Shown: positions 1 to 8,487 of the stretch, piece after piece | Numbering within the stretch: the stretch's first letter is position 1 | Layout of the letters: every line of letters begins with the position of its first letter | Assembly: GCA_001464695.1 (NCBI GenBank) | Contig: LNDQ01000096.1 | Location: 1-52,243 of the forward strand | DNA: 52,243 nt | From: Betaproteobacteria bacterium Ga0077523 | GTDB taxonomy: Bacteria > Pseudomonadota > Gammaproteobacteria > Burkholderiales > Ga0077523 | Reading direction: 5' to 3' | Program-made: the position numbers and the translations under genes | Notes under the pieces: model-generated | Seen by the model: the letters and a program-made list of their open reading frames with translations, nothing else | What the model was told of the DNA's origin: nothing | Database searches by the model: none

Positions 1-33
1 AACCTTCCCCCATGCTGGTCGCCTGGGGGAAGG
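1..33. repeat. Family A hairpin, cut by window start
   Basis: CTTCCCCC and GGGGGAAG arms flank a roughly 12-base centre. This is the right part of a family A palindrome whose outer left arm lies before the window. It lacks the tight three-base loop of the other copies. Confidence 0.6.
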
Positions 34-42
34 AGAGGACTG

Positions 43-67
43 CGACGATCGATAGAGCCGATCGTCG
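43..67. repeat. Perfect 9-bp hairpin
   Basis: CGACGATCG and CGATCGTCG flank a 7-base loop. No T tract follows, so a terminator role is only possible. It lies between two family A elements in the 289-base gene-free start of the window, which otherwise holds only repeats. Confidence 0.4.
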
Positions 68-81
68 AGGTTGAACGATGG

Positions 82-176
82 CGCCCATCCCAACCTTCCC
101 CCACGACTGCGTCGCGGGGGAAGGGGTGTACTGCTCCTTCCCCCGGCTTTGCCGGGGGAAGGTCGGGATGGGGGCC
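82..176. repeat. Family A composite palindrome, two hairpins
   Basis: Outer arm CGCCCATCCCAACC, a hairpin CCCCCACGAC-tgc-GTCGCGGGGG with one A/C mismatch, a GTAC-containing spacer, a second hairpin CCCCCGGC-ttt-GCCGGGGG, then outer arm GGTCGGGATGGGGGC. It lies upstream of the AraC-type gene. Confidence 0.85.
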
Positions 177-289
177 GGCGTTCCCCCCACGTTGACGCTG
201 TACCAGCACCGGACTAAGTTCCTGCTCTTGCCGTTCGTGACACACAGTGCCGAACGCGCGAGCGCCGCTCGTTCCACCACCCATCCCGC

Positions 290-1291
290 ATGAGCCGAGA
301 CACACTATCCGACCTGCTGCGCACCGTTCGCCTGCGCGGTGCCGTGTTCTACTACGTGAGTTTCTGCGACACCTGGGCCGCCGAAGGGCTGGCCGCGAAA
401 CAGATCGCCGACGCCGTGATGCCGGGGTGCGAGCATGTCATGGAATACCACATGGTCGTGAAGGGCAATGCCTGGGCGGCAGTCTCGGGACAGCAGCCGG
501 TGCGCCTCGGTGCCGGGGACATCGTGATGTTTCCGCAGGGAGACAGGCACGTCATCTCCAGCGCTCCGGGGCTGGAGCCCCATCCCGTCAATCCTGACTG
601 GGTGTTCGCGAAGCGCAACGATCCGAAGCCGATGCCGATCTCGTTCCACGACGGCGTTCGCGAACCCGGCACGTTGACGCCGGTCAAGGATGCCGATGCG
701 GTGATGGTCTGCGGTTTTCTCGGTTGCGACCTGAAGCCTTTCAATCCGCTGATCGCGGCGTTGCCGCGCATCCTGCACCTGCCGGAGGCGCGCGCGGGCA
801 GCTGGGTGGCCAACGTGATCGACCAGGCCGTGACGGAATCCAATGCGCGGCGCCCCGGCGGCGATGCGGTGCTGGAGCGCCTGTCCGAGATGATGTTCGT
901 GGATGCTGCCCGGCGTTATCTCGACAGCCTGCCCGAAGACGCCACGGGTTGGCTCGCAGGGCTGCGGGATCGTTTCGTCGGCAAGGCCCTGGCGCTCATG
1001 CACGAACGGCCCGACCACCCTTGGACCGTCGATGAACTCGCTCACGAAACGGGTCTGTCGCGCTCCGCCCTGCACGATCGCTTCTCGCAGTTTCTCGGCC
1101 AGCCGCCCATGCAGTACCTCGCCAACTGGCGGGTTCAACTGGGCGCCCGGATGTTGCGCGAGACCAATCGCAACGTGGCGGCGGTCGCGCTCGACGTCGG
1201 TTACGAGTCGGAGGCGGCTTTTTCCCGGGCGTTCAAACGGCTGGTGGGCGCGCCACCCGCCGCGTGGCGCAGGGCACAGGCCAGCACGTAG
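290..1291 (+). CDS. AraC-family transcriptional regulator with N-terminal cupin domain
   Basis: This 333-residue protein has a cupin-type sensing domain over about residues 10-200 and a C-terminal AraC DNA-binding domain over about 228-330. The two helix-turn-helix units are visible as TVDELAHETGLSRSALHDRF and NVAAVALDVGYESEAAFSRAF, followed by the usual F/W-rich end. The family normally activates nearby catabolic or detoxification genes in response to a small ligand. The ligand cannot be read from the sequence. It is transcribed alone, with repeats on both sides and a convergent ABM-domain gene downstream. The ATG was chosen because the cupin begins shortly after it; no strong ribosome binding site is seen. 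Confidence 0.88.
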   Translation: MSRDTLSDLLRTVRLRGAVFYYVSFCDTWAAEGLAAKQIADAVMPGCEHVMEYHMVVKGNAWAAVSGQQPVRLGAGDIVMFPQGDRHVISSAPGLEPHPVNPDWVFAKRNDPKPMPISFHDGVREPGTLTPVKDADAVMVCGFLGCDLKPFNPLIAALPRILHLPEARAGSWVANVIDQAVTESNARRPGGDAVLERLSEMMFVDAARRYLDSLPEDATGWLAGLRDRFVGKALALMHERPDHPWTVDELAHETGLSRSALHDRFSQFLGQPPMQYLANWRVQLGARMLRETNRNVAAVALDVGYESEAAFSRAFKRLVGAPPAAWRRAQAST

Positions 1292-1323
1292 GCTTACGAC
1301 TGACGAGTTTGCTGCGGGAGGTT

Positions 1324-1427
1324 GCCCCCAATCCAATCTTCCCCCACCAAAGGTGGGGGAAGGGGAGTACCGCGCAGTACCTCCCCTCCCCCGGCAGTGC
1401 CGGGGGAGGGTTAGGGTGGGGGCAGCG
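1324..1427. repeat. Family A composite palindrome, two hairpins
   Basis: Hairpin CCCCCACC-aaa-GGTGGGGG is joined to CCCCCGGC-agt-GCCGGGGG by a spacer containing two GTAC sites. The outer right arm is of the GGGTTAGGGTGGGGGC subtype. It lies between the convergent AraC-type and ABM-domain genes. Confidence 0.88.
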
Positions 1428-1447
1428 TTGCGAGGCGCTGCAGCGTG

Positions 1448-1759
1448 CTACTCCGCCGCCGACAGCACGTGGATCGCGCGGCTCGCGATCAGGTCCTTCA
1501 CCTTGGCGGCATAGGCCGCCATGTGCGGTGCTGCGGCGTGAGCGCGCAATGCGGCCACGTCCGCCCATTTCTCGATGACCATCAACGTGTCGGGACCGAG
1601 CTTGGTCTGAAACGGGCCGACATCGTCGGTATCGATCGCGGGGCCGTACTCGATGCAGCCATGCTCGGCGCGGACGGCGGGCAGGTTGGCGCGGATCGCC
1701 TCCAGGATCGCGGCGCGCTGGCCGGGCTTGGCGGTGACGAGGGCGATGACGTGGACCAT
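1448..1759 (-). CDS. Antibiotic biosynthesis monooxygenase (ABM) domain protein
   Basis: A 103-residue protein with the small ferredoxin-like ABM fold seen in YgiN-type quinol monooxygenases and related cofactor-free oxygenases. The opening MVHVIALVTAKPGQRAAILE, the central CIEYGP stretch and the EKWADVAALRAHAAAPHMAAY block are typical. The start is the ATG at 1759, preceded by GGAGAAGCAC; upstream in-frame codons lie in a repeat and were excluded. Homologues often accompany catabolic enzymes and handle quinones or reactive intermediates, but the substrate here is unknown. Confidence 0.85.
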   Translation of the reverse strand: MVHVIALVTAKPGQRAAILEAIRANLPAVRAEHGCIEYGPAIDTDDVGPFQTKLGPDTLMVIEKWADVAALRAHAAAPHMAAYAAKVKDLIASRAIHVLSAAE

Positions 1760-1811
1760 GTGCTTCTCCGTGGTGATGATGGGTCGTGCGGCGCGCCCAT
1801 TGTTGCAGATC

Positions 1812-1850
1812 GGCCCCCATCCCTGCCTTCCCCCACCAAAGGTGGGGGAA
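1812..1850. repeat. Family A half element, one hairpin
   Basis: One outer arm plus hairpin CCCCCACC-aaa-GGTGGGGG and the start of the GTAC spacer; the second hairpin is absent. It lies in the leader region upstream of the ABM-domain gene. Confidence 0.8.
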
Positions 1851-1934
1851 GGGGCGTACTTCGCCTCCGCTGGCATGCCGGCCGAGCAGTACTGCCATTA
1901 ACATTCCGATCTCGCCACCCCCAAGAGCCCTCCA

Positions 1935-3143
1935 ATGAAAGTCTCCCGGATCGAAACCCTCGCCTGCGATGCCGGCTGGCGCAATTATCACTTCGTCAAG
2001 GTGACCACCGACAAGGGCACCATCGGCTGGAGCGAGTACGACGAAGGCTTCGGTGCCCCCGGCGTGACGGCTGTCATCGAACGTCTGTCCGAGCGGGTGA
2101 TCGGCCAATCGGTCGGCGAACACGAGCGCATCTACGCGGATCTGTGCGGTGCCACGCGTCCTGCCCTGGGCGGTGTCGTGGCACTCGGCATGGCTGCGAT
2201 CGAGAATGCGCTGCTCGATGCGAAAGCGAAGTCGCTCGGTGTGCCGGTGTACGAACTGCTCGGCGGCAAGATCCGCGACCGTCTGCGCGTCTACTGGTCC
2301 CATTGCGCCACCTGGCGGATCAACCATCCGACGCACTATCCGCCGGCGATCACGGACCTCGCCGGCGTCAAGGCGATCGGGCGCGAGGTGCGCGAGAAGG
2401 GCTACACCGCCCTCAAGACCAACATCTTTTCCTACGAGGCGGGCGGCAAGAACCCGCGCGGGTGGCGCCCGGGCTTCGGCGTGCCGTTCGCACCCGAGCG
2501 CAATGTCGATCGCAAGGTGCTGCGCGACCTGGTGATGCATCTCGAAGCGCTGCGCGAAGGCGCGGGACCGGACGTCGACATCCTGCTCGATCTCAACTTC
2601 AACGCACGCACCGAGGGTTACCTCGAGATCCTGCGCGCCATCGCGCACCTCGACCTGTTCTGGGTCGAGATCGACATCCGCAATCCGGAAGCCCTGGGCC
2701 TCATCCGGCGTCAGAGCCCGCATCCGATCAGCTCGTGCGAGACTTTGCTGGGCTTGCGCGAGTTCCTGCCTTACTTCCGCGAGCAGGCGGTCGATGTCGC
2801 CATCGTCGACGTGCCGTGGAACGGCGCCTGGCAATCGATGAAGATCGCGGCCGCCGCGGAGGCGCACGAGATCAACGTCGCCCCGCACAATTTCTATGGG
2901 CACCTGTGCACGATGATGAATGCACACTTCGCAGCGGCGGTGCCGAACCTGCGCATCGTCGAGACGGACATCGATCGCATCGCGTGGGATGCGGAGGTCT
3001 TCACGAGCGTGCCGAACATCGTGGACGGCTATCTGGTGATGCCCGATACGCCGGGCTGGGGCATCGAGCCGAATGAAGAGGGCATTCGCGCGCATCCGCC
3101 GAAGGATCGGGCGGGATTGCTGAGCTATGGGCGGAAGGGCTGA
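1935..3143 (+). CDS. Mandelate racemase/muconate lactonizing enzyme family protein (enolase superfamily)
   Basis: This 402-residue enzyme has the N-terminal capping domain and C-terminal barrel of the enolase superfamily. Candidate catalytic residues are K161 in ALKTN and H318 in APHNF; candidate metal ligands are D219 in LLDLN, E245 in WVEID and E269 in SSCET. Members abstract a proton next to a carboxylate and then racemize, cycloisomerize or dehydrate sugar acids. The His at the seventh strand favours a mandelate-racemase or sugar-acid-dehydratase subgroup, but the substrate is not determined. It is a single gene, with a family A repeat between it and the next same-strand gene. Confidence 0.88.
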   Translation: MKVSRIETLACDAGWRNYHFVKVTTDKGTIGWSEYDEGFGAPGVTAVIERLSERVIGQSVGEHERIYADLCGATRPALGGVVALGMAAIENALLDAKAKSLGVPVYELLGGKIRDRLRVYWSHCATWRINHPTHYPPAITDLAGVKAIGREVREKGYTALKTNIFSYEAGGKNPRGWRPGFGVPFAPERNVDRKVLRDLVMHLEALREGAGPDVDILLDLNFNARTEGYLEILRAIAHLDLFWVEIDIRNPEALGLIRRQSPHPISSCETLLGLREFLPYFREQAVDVAIVDVPWNGAWQSMKIAAAAEAHEINVAPHNFYGHLCTMMNAHFAAAVPNLRIVETDIDRIAWDAEVFTSVPNIVDGYLVMPDTPGWGIEPNEEGIRAHPPKDRAGLLSYGRKG

Positions 3144-3202
3144 GGGAGATTCGGGAAAGGACTCCATTCCGACCTTTCCCCGGCGAAGGTAGGCGCTGCG
3201 CT

Positions 3203-3292
3203 GCGCCCATCCCAACCTTCCCCCAACGTAGTTGGGGGAAGGGGGGTACATCCCCTCCCCCGGCTTTGCCGGGGGAGGGTCAGAGTGGGGGC
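3203..3292. repeat. Family A composite palindrome, two hairpins
   Basis: Hairpin CCCCCAAC-gta-GTTGGGGG, a GTAC spacer, then CCCCCGGC-ttt-GCCGGGGG. The outer arms are CCCATCCCAACC on the left and GGGTCAGAGTGGGGGC on the right. It fills most of the gap between two same-strand genes. Confidence 0.88.
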
Positions 3293-3340
3293 GCGCGAGC
3301 GTAGAATCGCCCCATCAAGCCATTGCACGAGGAGCACAAC

Positions 3341-4132
3341 ATGTCCGATAAGTCCGCGTCGCTGCGCGCTGTCCCGTCGAAGTCCGTCCGGGAGCGCGTC
3401 AGCAGTGAGGAATGGGAGATGCGCTGCGAGCTGGCCGCGGCCTACCAACTCGCCCACCGGTTCAAGTGGACCGATCTCATCTTCACCCACTTCACCGCGC
3501 GGGTGCCCGGCACGCACCACATGCTGATCAACCCCTACGGTCTCATGTTCGACGAGATCACCGCCTCGAGCCTGGTCAAGATCGACGAGGAGGGCAATGT
3601 CGTGGACGATGTCACCGGGCTCGGCGTGAACCATGCGGGTTTCGTCATCCATGGCTGCGTTCATGCCGCGCGACCGGAAGTGAACTGCGTGATCCACACC
3701 CACACGCGCGCCGGCTCGGCGGTGTCGGTGCAGGAGAACGGATTGCTGCCGCTCACCCAGCACTCGCTGCGCGTGTACGGCATGCTCACCTATCACGACT
3801 ACGAAGGCATCGCCCTCGAGCTGGACGAACGCGCGCGGCTCGCGGCGGACCTCGGTCCCACTTCGAAGGCGATGATCTTGCGCAACCACGGCCTGCTCAC
3901 GCTGGGCGACACTGTCGGCGAAGCCTTCGAACTGATGTACTACCTCGACACCGCCTGCCAGATCCAGATCGACGCGCTGGCCGGGGGCGCGGTGGACGCG
4001 CGGCGCATCTCCGAATCCGTCGCGAAGAAGGGCTTCGAGCAGTTCCAGGGCCCGGGCGGCGCGGAAGTCGACAAGGCGTGGACCGCATTGTTGCGGATGC
4101 TGGATCGGCAGGGCGTGAACTACCGCAGCTGA
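3341..4132 (+). CDS. Class II aldolase/adducin family protein
   Basis: A 263-residue protein of the zinc-dependent class II aldolase family (fuculose-phosphate aldolase, adducin head). It shows the zinc ligands in CVIHTHTRAGSAVS, a second His in RNHGLLTLG, and the FTHFTARVPG opening. Bacterial members without a sugar kinase nearby are mostly of unknown substrate; some are decarboxylases or aldolases acting on short hydroxy acids. The ATG at 3341 follows GAGGAGCACAAC, a good ribosome binding site, so it is preferred over the TTG 18 bases upstream. Confidence 0.9.
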   Translation: MSDKSASLRAVPSKSVRERVSSEEWEMRCELAAAYQLAHRFKWTDLIFTHFTARVPGTHHMLINPYGLMFDEITASSLVKIDEEGNVVDDVTGLGVNHAGFVIHGCVHAARPEVNCVIHTHTRAGSAVSVQENGLLPLTQHSLRVYGMLTYHDYEGIALELDERARLAADLGPTSKAMILRNHGLLTLGDTVGEAFELMYYLDTACQIQIDALAGGAVDARRISESVAKKGFEQFQGPGGAEVDKAWTALLRMLDRQGVNYRS

Positions 4133-4159
4133 TCGGCCCGCATCACCACGAAGTACATG

Positions 4160-4203
4160 CCCTCCTTTAGCTTTGCTGGGGGAGGGTCAGGGTGGGGGCA
4201 GCG
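4160..4203. repeat. Family A half element, degenerate hairpin
   Basis: A right half with GGGGGAGGGTCAGGGTGGGG and a weakened left stem (CCTCCTTTAGC against GCTGGGGGAGG). It lies directly upstream of the S4-domain gene, so it may form part of that gene's leader. Confidence 0.65.
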
Positions 4204-4243
4204 CCTCGACCCGCAGATGCTCCTCTTGCAGTTGCTGCCAGAC

Positions 4244-4468
4244 ATGCCACTCCGCTTCGCGATTCGCGGCGACTTCATCCAGCTCGACCAGCTACTCAAG
4301 GCCGCGGGGCTCGTCGCCTCGGGCGGTGCGGCGCATGCCGCGGTGACCGCCGGTGAAGTGACCGTGGATGGGCAGCCTGAATCGCGCAAACGCGCGAAAT
4401 TGCGGGCAGGGCAGCGCGTGCGCTTTGCCGGCACGGAGATCGAATTGACGGGGGCCGTCGAAGAGTAG
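4244..4468 (+). CDS. Small S4-domain RNA-binding protein, YbcJ-like
   Basis: Seventy-four residues from the ATG at 4244, close to the 70 residues of E. coli YbcJ, forming a single S4 RNA-binding domain. The diagnostic pattern is clear: LDQLLKAAGLVASGGAAHAA, then GEVTVDGQPESRKRAKL and AGQRVRFAG. YbcJ-type proteins bind RNA, but their cellular role is not established. An alternative ATG at 4217 would add nine residues that read like repeat-derived sequence. No clear ribosome binding site precedes either start. Confidence 0.85.
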   Translation: MPLRFAIRGDFIQLDQLLKAAGLVASGGAAHAAVTAGEVTVDGQPESRKRAKLRAGQRVRFAGTEIELTGAVEE

Positions 4469-4567
4469 GTGCTGCGCACCCTCACGGAGGCCCTAGGCCG
4501 TTGGCATATCTCCCGCTTGATCCTGAGGCAAGAGACCCCGCTGCCGGGGTCGTTCCGGGAGAGTTTC

Positions 4568-5683
4568 ATGCTTCGCGCCGCCCTCCGCCTGGCTCTGCTG
4601 ACATTGGTCGTCACCGGTTGCTCCACCGTGGACAAGTTCCGCGAGGAGCCCGACACCACGCCCCAGCGTCCGACCGCCGTCATGGAAGTCAAGGTGGTCA
4701 ACAACGGCATCAAGGGCCTGGTGCCGTTCGAAGGCACGACCAGGACCTGGACGCGCGCGGACATGCAGCGCGAGAACGAGACGGTCAAGGGCACAGGGAC
4801 CTTCACGCGCTTCATCGTCGGCACGACCGAGGACCAGAAGATCGCGCGCCTCGACCGCAAGCTGGTGTGGACGCTGGACCCGAAGGCGAAGACCTACACC
4901 GAATGTCCGCTGAAGGGCTGCGCCATTCCCGTCGCGGAGAAAGTGCCCGAGAAGAAGCCGGAAGAGGCCGCGAAGCCGGCAGCCCAATCGAGCGAAGCGC
5001 AATGCAAGCTGAAGATCGCGAGTTCCGCGTTCTCGGTCAAGCAGTCGGGCGAGAAGAAGTCCATCAACGGCTTCGATGCCGAGCAGTATCAGGTTGCATG
5101 GCTGGTGACTCTCACCGATCCCGCGGCACGCAAGACCAACAGCACGCTCGTCGTGAACGTCTGGACCACGCCCTATACCCAGCCGCTCAAGGAAGCGATG
5201 GCGATCGAGCAGTCCTACGCCAAGGGTCTCGCGGCGCACATGGTGGCGATCGCCTCGGGCAACTCGCAGAAGAAGGTCGTGCCCGAGGACGCGCAGAGGA
5301 TGATCGAAGGCTACATGGCGCGCTACATGACTGCGACCGATCGCGCAGTCTTCCTCAAGGCCGGCAAGGAACTGGACAAGATCAAGGGCTACCCCGTGCT
5401 GACCGAACTCACGTGGAACCTGATGGGGGATGCGTGCGCGCCGAAAGCAGAGGCGAAGGCCGACTCTTCCGAGTCCGGCTCCTCCATGCCTTCGAGCGTG
5501 AGTGGTGCCATGTCGAGCGTGACGTCGTGGTTCACGAAGAAGAAGACCGACGAGGCGGCGAAGGAGATCGCCGACGCGGCGATCTTGTCCTTCACGGTGG
5601 AAGTGAAATCCCATCGCGTGGATGCGGTGAACGATTCGATGTTCTCGCCGCCGAAGAACTACGCGCTGGCGAATCCGAAGTAA
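4568..5683 (+). CDS. Uncharacterised lipoprotein
   Basis: A 371-residue protein beginning with a lipoprotein signal, MLRAALRLALLTLVVTGCS, where the Cys after LVVTG is the expected lipidation site. A short charged, Ala/Lys/Glu/Pro-rich linker lies near residues 125-140, and two further Cys occur in ECPLKGC. The middle contains ITSI-like TonB-box sequence nowhere, and no enzyme motif was found. The ATG at 4568 was chosen because it sits at the signal peptide and follows CGGGAGAG. I do not recognise the family. The last 14 residues and the following non-coding bases are duplicated just downstream. Confidence 0.75.
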   Translation: MLRAALRLALLTLVVTGCSTVDKFREEPDTTPQRPTAVMEVKVVNNGIKGLVPFEGTTRTWTRADMQRENETVKGTGTFTRFIVGTTEDQKIARLDRKLVWTLDPKAKTYTECPLKGCAIPVAEKVPEKKPEEAAKPAAQSSEAQCKLKIASSAFSVKQSGEKKSINGFDAEQYQVAWLVTLTDPAARKTNSTLVVNVWTTPYTQPLKEAMAIEQSYAKGLAAHMVAIASGNSQKKVVPEDAQRMIEGYMARYMTATDRAVFLKAGKELDKIKGYPVLTELTWNLMGDACAPKAEAKADSSESGSSMPSSVSGAMSSVTSWFTKKKTDEAAKEIADAAILSFTVEVKSHRVDAVNDSMFSPPKNYALANPK

Positions 5684-5852
5684 CCAGCGCTTCCCGACGC
5701 CGCTGAGCACAGGCACTCCTTCCCCCACGCTGACGCGCGGGGGAAGGAGCGCACCTCGCGACGATGTTCTCGCCGCCGAAAAACTACCCGCTGGTGAATC
5801 CGAAGTAACCAGCACTTCCCGAACGCCACCGAGCACAGGCACTCCTTCCCCC
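5639..5852 (+). repeat. Tandem duplication of the lipoprotein gene tail
   Basis: Bases 5639-5726 recur at 5764-5852 with six substitutions and one inserted base by eye. The unit covers the last 14 codons (MFSPPKNYALANPK, against MFSPPKNYPLVNPK in the copy), the stop codon, 30-odd non-coding bases and the left arm of a family A hairpin. The second copy has no promoter or ribosome binding site of its own and is a gene remnant. Confidence 0.9.
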
Positions 5853-5963
5853 GTCGAAGACGGGGGAAGGTCGGGATGGGGGCAACGCATCGCTGGCGTC
5901 ATCGCAGCCCCCATCCCAGCCTTCCCCCACGCTGACGCGCGGGGGAAGGAGCGCACCTCGCGA
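5716..5963. repeat. Three family A hairpins around the duplicated tail
   Basis: The hairpins are at about 5718-5747, 5845-5870 and 5920-5949. The first and third belong to an exact 44-base repeat (5718-5761 and 5920-5963); the middle one has a different stem, CCCCCGTC-gaa-GACGGGGG. This region fills the 455-base gap between the lipoprotein and dehydrogenase genes. Apart from the tail copy, nothing coding is seen in it. Confidence 0.88.
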
Positions 5964-6138
5964 ATGCCGCTGGCGGGACCCTCGCGCCTGCTATGCCCCG
6001 ATGCACCACTCAGCTATGCGCAAGCAGTGGATGCATTCCGCGCCACGGCCCGATACGATGCGCCGATAGATGATCTGGACGTCTCGCCGGACTGATCGCC
6101 GCGGCGGACGGGACACGGGTCACGCAGGAGGGGATGCA

Positions 6139-7032
6139 ATGGCAGGGGATACCTACGGGTTCGTCGGCGTGGGCCGCATGGGCGGGCCGATGACCGTCCG
6201 GCTGCTGGAGGCCGGGCACAAGGTGGTGGTGTACGACAAGGTCGCCGCTGCGGTGGAACCACTCGTCAAACGCGGTGCGGTGGCGGCGCAGTCGCCCACG
6301 GATGTCGCGAACGCCGCGACGGTGGTCTTCACGAGCTTGCCGAACCCCGAGATCGTGCAGGGCGTCGCGCTCGGCAAGGACGGCATCATCGACGGCACCC
6401 AGGTGAAGCGCGTCATCGACTTCTCCACCATCGGGCCGCGCACGGCTGGCATCGTCGCCAGGGGACTGGCCGAGAAGGGCATCGTGTATGTCGACGCACC
6501 GGTGAGCGGCGGCGTCAAGGGCGCAACCCAGGGCACGCTGGCCGTGATGATTGCCTGCCCCAAGCCGGTGTACGACGAGCTGGAGCCGATCCTCAAGACC
6601 TTCGGCAAGGTGTTCCACCTGGGCGAGACAGCGGGCCAGGCGCAGACCATGAAGCTTGCCAACAATCTGCTCGCTGCTGCCGCCATTGCGGTATCGTCCG
6701 AGGCGATGGTGATGGGCGTCAAGGCCGGGTTGAACCCGAAGCTGATGCTGGAAGTGCTGAACGCCGGCACCGGTCGCAACAGCGCGACCCAGGACAAGTT
6801 CCCCAAGTCGATCCTGCCGGGCACCTTCGATTTCGGCTTCGCCACCGGCCTGTCGTACAAGGACGTGCGGTTGTGCATCGACGAGGCCGAATCACTCGGC
6901 GTGCCGATGGTGGTCGGTGCAGCGGTACGCCAGATGCTGGCGGTGACCAATGCACTCTACGGCGCGGATTCGGATTTCACGTCCATGTGCCGCGTCGTCG
7001 AAACCTGGGCCGGCGTGGAAGTTCGCGGCTGA
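6139..7032 (+). CDS. NAD(P)-dependent beta-hydroxyacid dehydrogenase (3-hydroxyisobutyrate dehydrogenase family)
   Basis: A 297-residue oxidoreductase with an N-terminal Rossmann motif GVGRMGGPM, the family signature DAPVSGG at about 119-125, and the catalytic Lys at K172 in QTMKLANNLL. Family members oxidise 3-hydroxyisobutyrate, tartronate semialdehyde, 2-hydroxymethylglutarate or similar acids. The ATG at 6139 has GGAGG six to ten bases upstream. It opens the same-strand cluster with the PrpD-like and Liv transporter genes, which suggests a role in degrading a branched or methylated short acid. The exact substrate is open. Confidence 0.88.
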   Translation: MAGDTYGFVGVGRMGGPMTVRLLEAGHKVVVYDKVAAAVEPLVKRGAVAAQSPTDVANAATVVFTSLPNPEIVQGVALGKDGIIDGTQVKRVIDFSTIGPRTAGIVARGLAEKGIVYVDAPVSGGVKGATQGTLAVMIACPKPVYDELEPILKTFGKVFHLGETAGQAQTMKLANNLLAAAAIAVSSEAMVMGVKAGLNPKLMLEVLNAGTGRNSATQDKFPKSILPGTFDFGFATGLSYKDVRLCIDEAESLGVPMVVGAAVRQMLAVTNALYGADSDFTSMCRVVETWAGVEVRG

Positions 7033-7068
7033 CCCGGCGGCGTCTGCCGCGATCAGGAGGAGGAAGCC

Positions 7069-8487
7069 ATGCCCAGCCATCGACCGACCATCGTGCCGGC
7101 GACTCTCGCTCAAACCGAGGATCCGGTAGCGGTCCGCATCGCGCAGGCCAGCGTCGCGTACACCGCGCCGTCGCCGGAAGTCACAGACAAGGTCAAGCTG
7201 TGCCTGATGGACATCATCGGTTGCGCGTGCGAATCGCGCGATCTGCCGTGGAGCCGACAGGCCAAGGCGCTGGTCGAGCGCGTCGCCGGATCGGGCGCGA
7301 CCATCATCGGTTCGGATGACGGCGTGTCTGCCGCAGATGCTGCGTTCGTGAACGCGGTCATGGGGCACGGGCTGGTCCGCGAAGACATGCACTCGGGCAG
7401 CATCAGCCATCTCGGCATCGCCGTGCTGCCGACGCTGCTGGCGCTGTCGCAGACCAAGCGTGTGAGCGGGCAGGATCTCATCGCGGCCGCAGCGGTCGGC
7501 TACGAAGTGGGCGGCCAGATCGGCCGTGCGGTGATGGATGCCGAGATTGCACGCATCCATCGGCCCACCGGCGTGACCGGCCCCATCGCAGCGGCCGCAG
7601 CCGGTGCGAGGCTCCTCGGACTGGACGAGCAGGCCACTACGATGGCAGTCGCGCTCGGGACCAACTCGACCGCCGGCTTCAACCAATGGGCGCACACCGG
7701 CGGCAGCGAGATGTTCTTCCACGCCGGCATGGCGGCGCGCAGCGGGGTCACCGCGGCGAAGCTTGCTGCCGCTGGCGCGTTCGCATCACCCACGGCGATC
7801 GACGGTGAAGCCGGGTTGTTCGCGTCGCTCCAGAAAGCTGCCGCTGCTTCGCGCGTGACGCTGTTTCGCGGCACGCCCGAGATCCTGGCCGTTTATCACA
7901 AGCCGGTGCCGGCCTGCAATTTCGCGCAGACGCCCAGCCAGGCAGCCCTGGCCATCGCGCGCGAGCACTCGATCCCGACCGATCGCATCACGGCGATCAC
8001 GATCCGCGTGCCACGGGCCGGAGCGCTCTACCCGGGGTGCGACTACAGCGGCCCCTTCGAGCACATCCTGCAAGCGAAGATGAGCATCCAGTACAACGTG
8101 GCAGCGGCGCTCATGCTGAACGGGGTGACCGAGCGCAATTTTGCGCTGCTGAACGATCGCGAGTTGCATCGCCTGATCGGGGTGATGAGCCTTGCGATCG
8201 ACGACGCGATGACGCGCGCCTATCCGGGCCTGCAAGGTGGGGAGGTGGAGGTGCGCCAGGCCGACGGCACGACCGATCGAATCCGCCTCGACAACGTCGT
8301 CAACGCCAGCGCTGCGGACGTGCGATCGCGTTTCCGCGCCGCTACGCGCGAGGTGTTCGGGGCCGACAGGGCGGGACAGATCGAACGTGCCATCGCCGAA
8401 CTGGACCGCAGCGACGACGCCGGACAACTCGCGCAACTCTTGCGCACGGAGGCCGCCACGGCGGAGCAGGCCCGGGCTGGTCGATGA
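7069..8487 (+). CDS. MmgE/PrpD family protein (2-methylcitrate dehydratase-like)
   Basis: This 472-residue protein matches the MmgE/PrpD family. It has an N-terminal helical domain with DIIGCACES and SGATIIGSDDGVSAADAAFVNAV, a central HRPTGVTGPIAAAAAGARLLGL stretch, and a C-terminal lid domain. The family includes 2-methylcitrate dehydratase and iminodisuccinate epimerase. No prpB or prpC is present here, so methylcitrate metabolism is not supported by context. A strong AGGAGGAGG precedes the ATG. Its TGA overlaps the livH ATG (ATGA), so the two are probably translationally coupled. Confidence 0.88.
   Translation: MPSHRPTIVPATLAQTEDPVAVRIAQASVAYTAPSPEVTDKVKLCLMDIIGCACESRDLPWSRQAKALVERVAGSGATIIGSDDGVSAADAAFVNAVMGHGLVREDMHSGSISHLGIAVLPTLLALSQTKRVSGQDLIAAAAVGYEVGGQIGRAVMDAEIARIHRPTGVTGPIAAAAAGARLLGLDEQATTMAVALGTNSTAGFNQWAHTGGSEMFFHAGMAARSGVTAAKLAAAGAFASPTAIDGEAGLFASLQKAAAASRVTLFRGTPEILAVYHKPVPACNFAQTPSQAALAIAREHSIPTDRITAITIRVPRAGALYPGCDYSGPFEHILQAKMSIQYNVAAALMLNGVTERNFALLNDRELHRLIGVMSLAIDDAMTRAYPGLQGGEVEVRQADGTTDRIRLDNVVNASAADVRSRFRAATREVFGADRAGQIERAIAELDRSDDAGQLAQLLRTEAATAEQARAGR

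Noticed and set aside
82..176. CRISPR array
   Set aside because: The repeats are palindromic modules scattered over 48 kb with no regular spacing and no spacers of constant length; no cas genes are present.
1233..3251. Long minus-strand open frame of over 600 codons across the ABM and enolase-superfamily genes
   Set aside because: It is antisense to well-supported genes, runs through two palindromic repeats and has the Arg/His/Asp-rich composition typical of shadow frames in high-GC DNA.
5764..5808. Tiny gene of 14 codons beginning MFSPPKNY
   Set aside because: It is a duplicated piece of the preceding gene's end without its own start signals.
7069..8487. 2-methylcitrate dehydratase PrpD of propionate metabolism
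   Set aside because: The family match is good, but prpB, prpC and acn-type partners are absent, so only the family name is supported.
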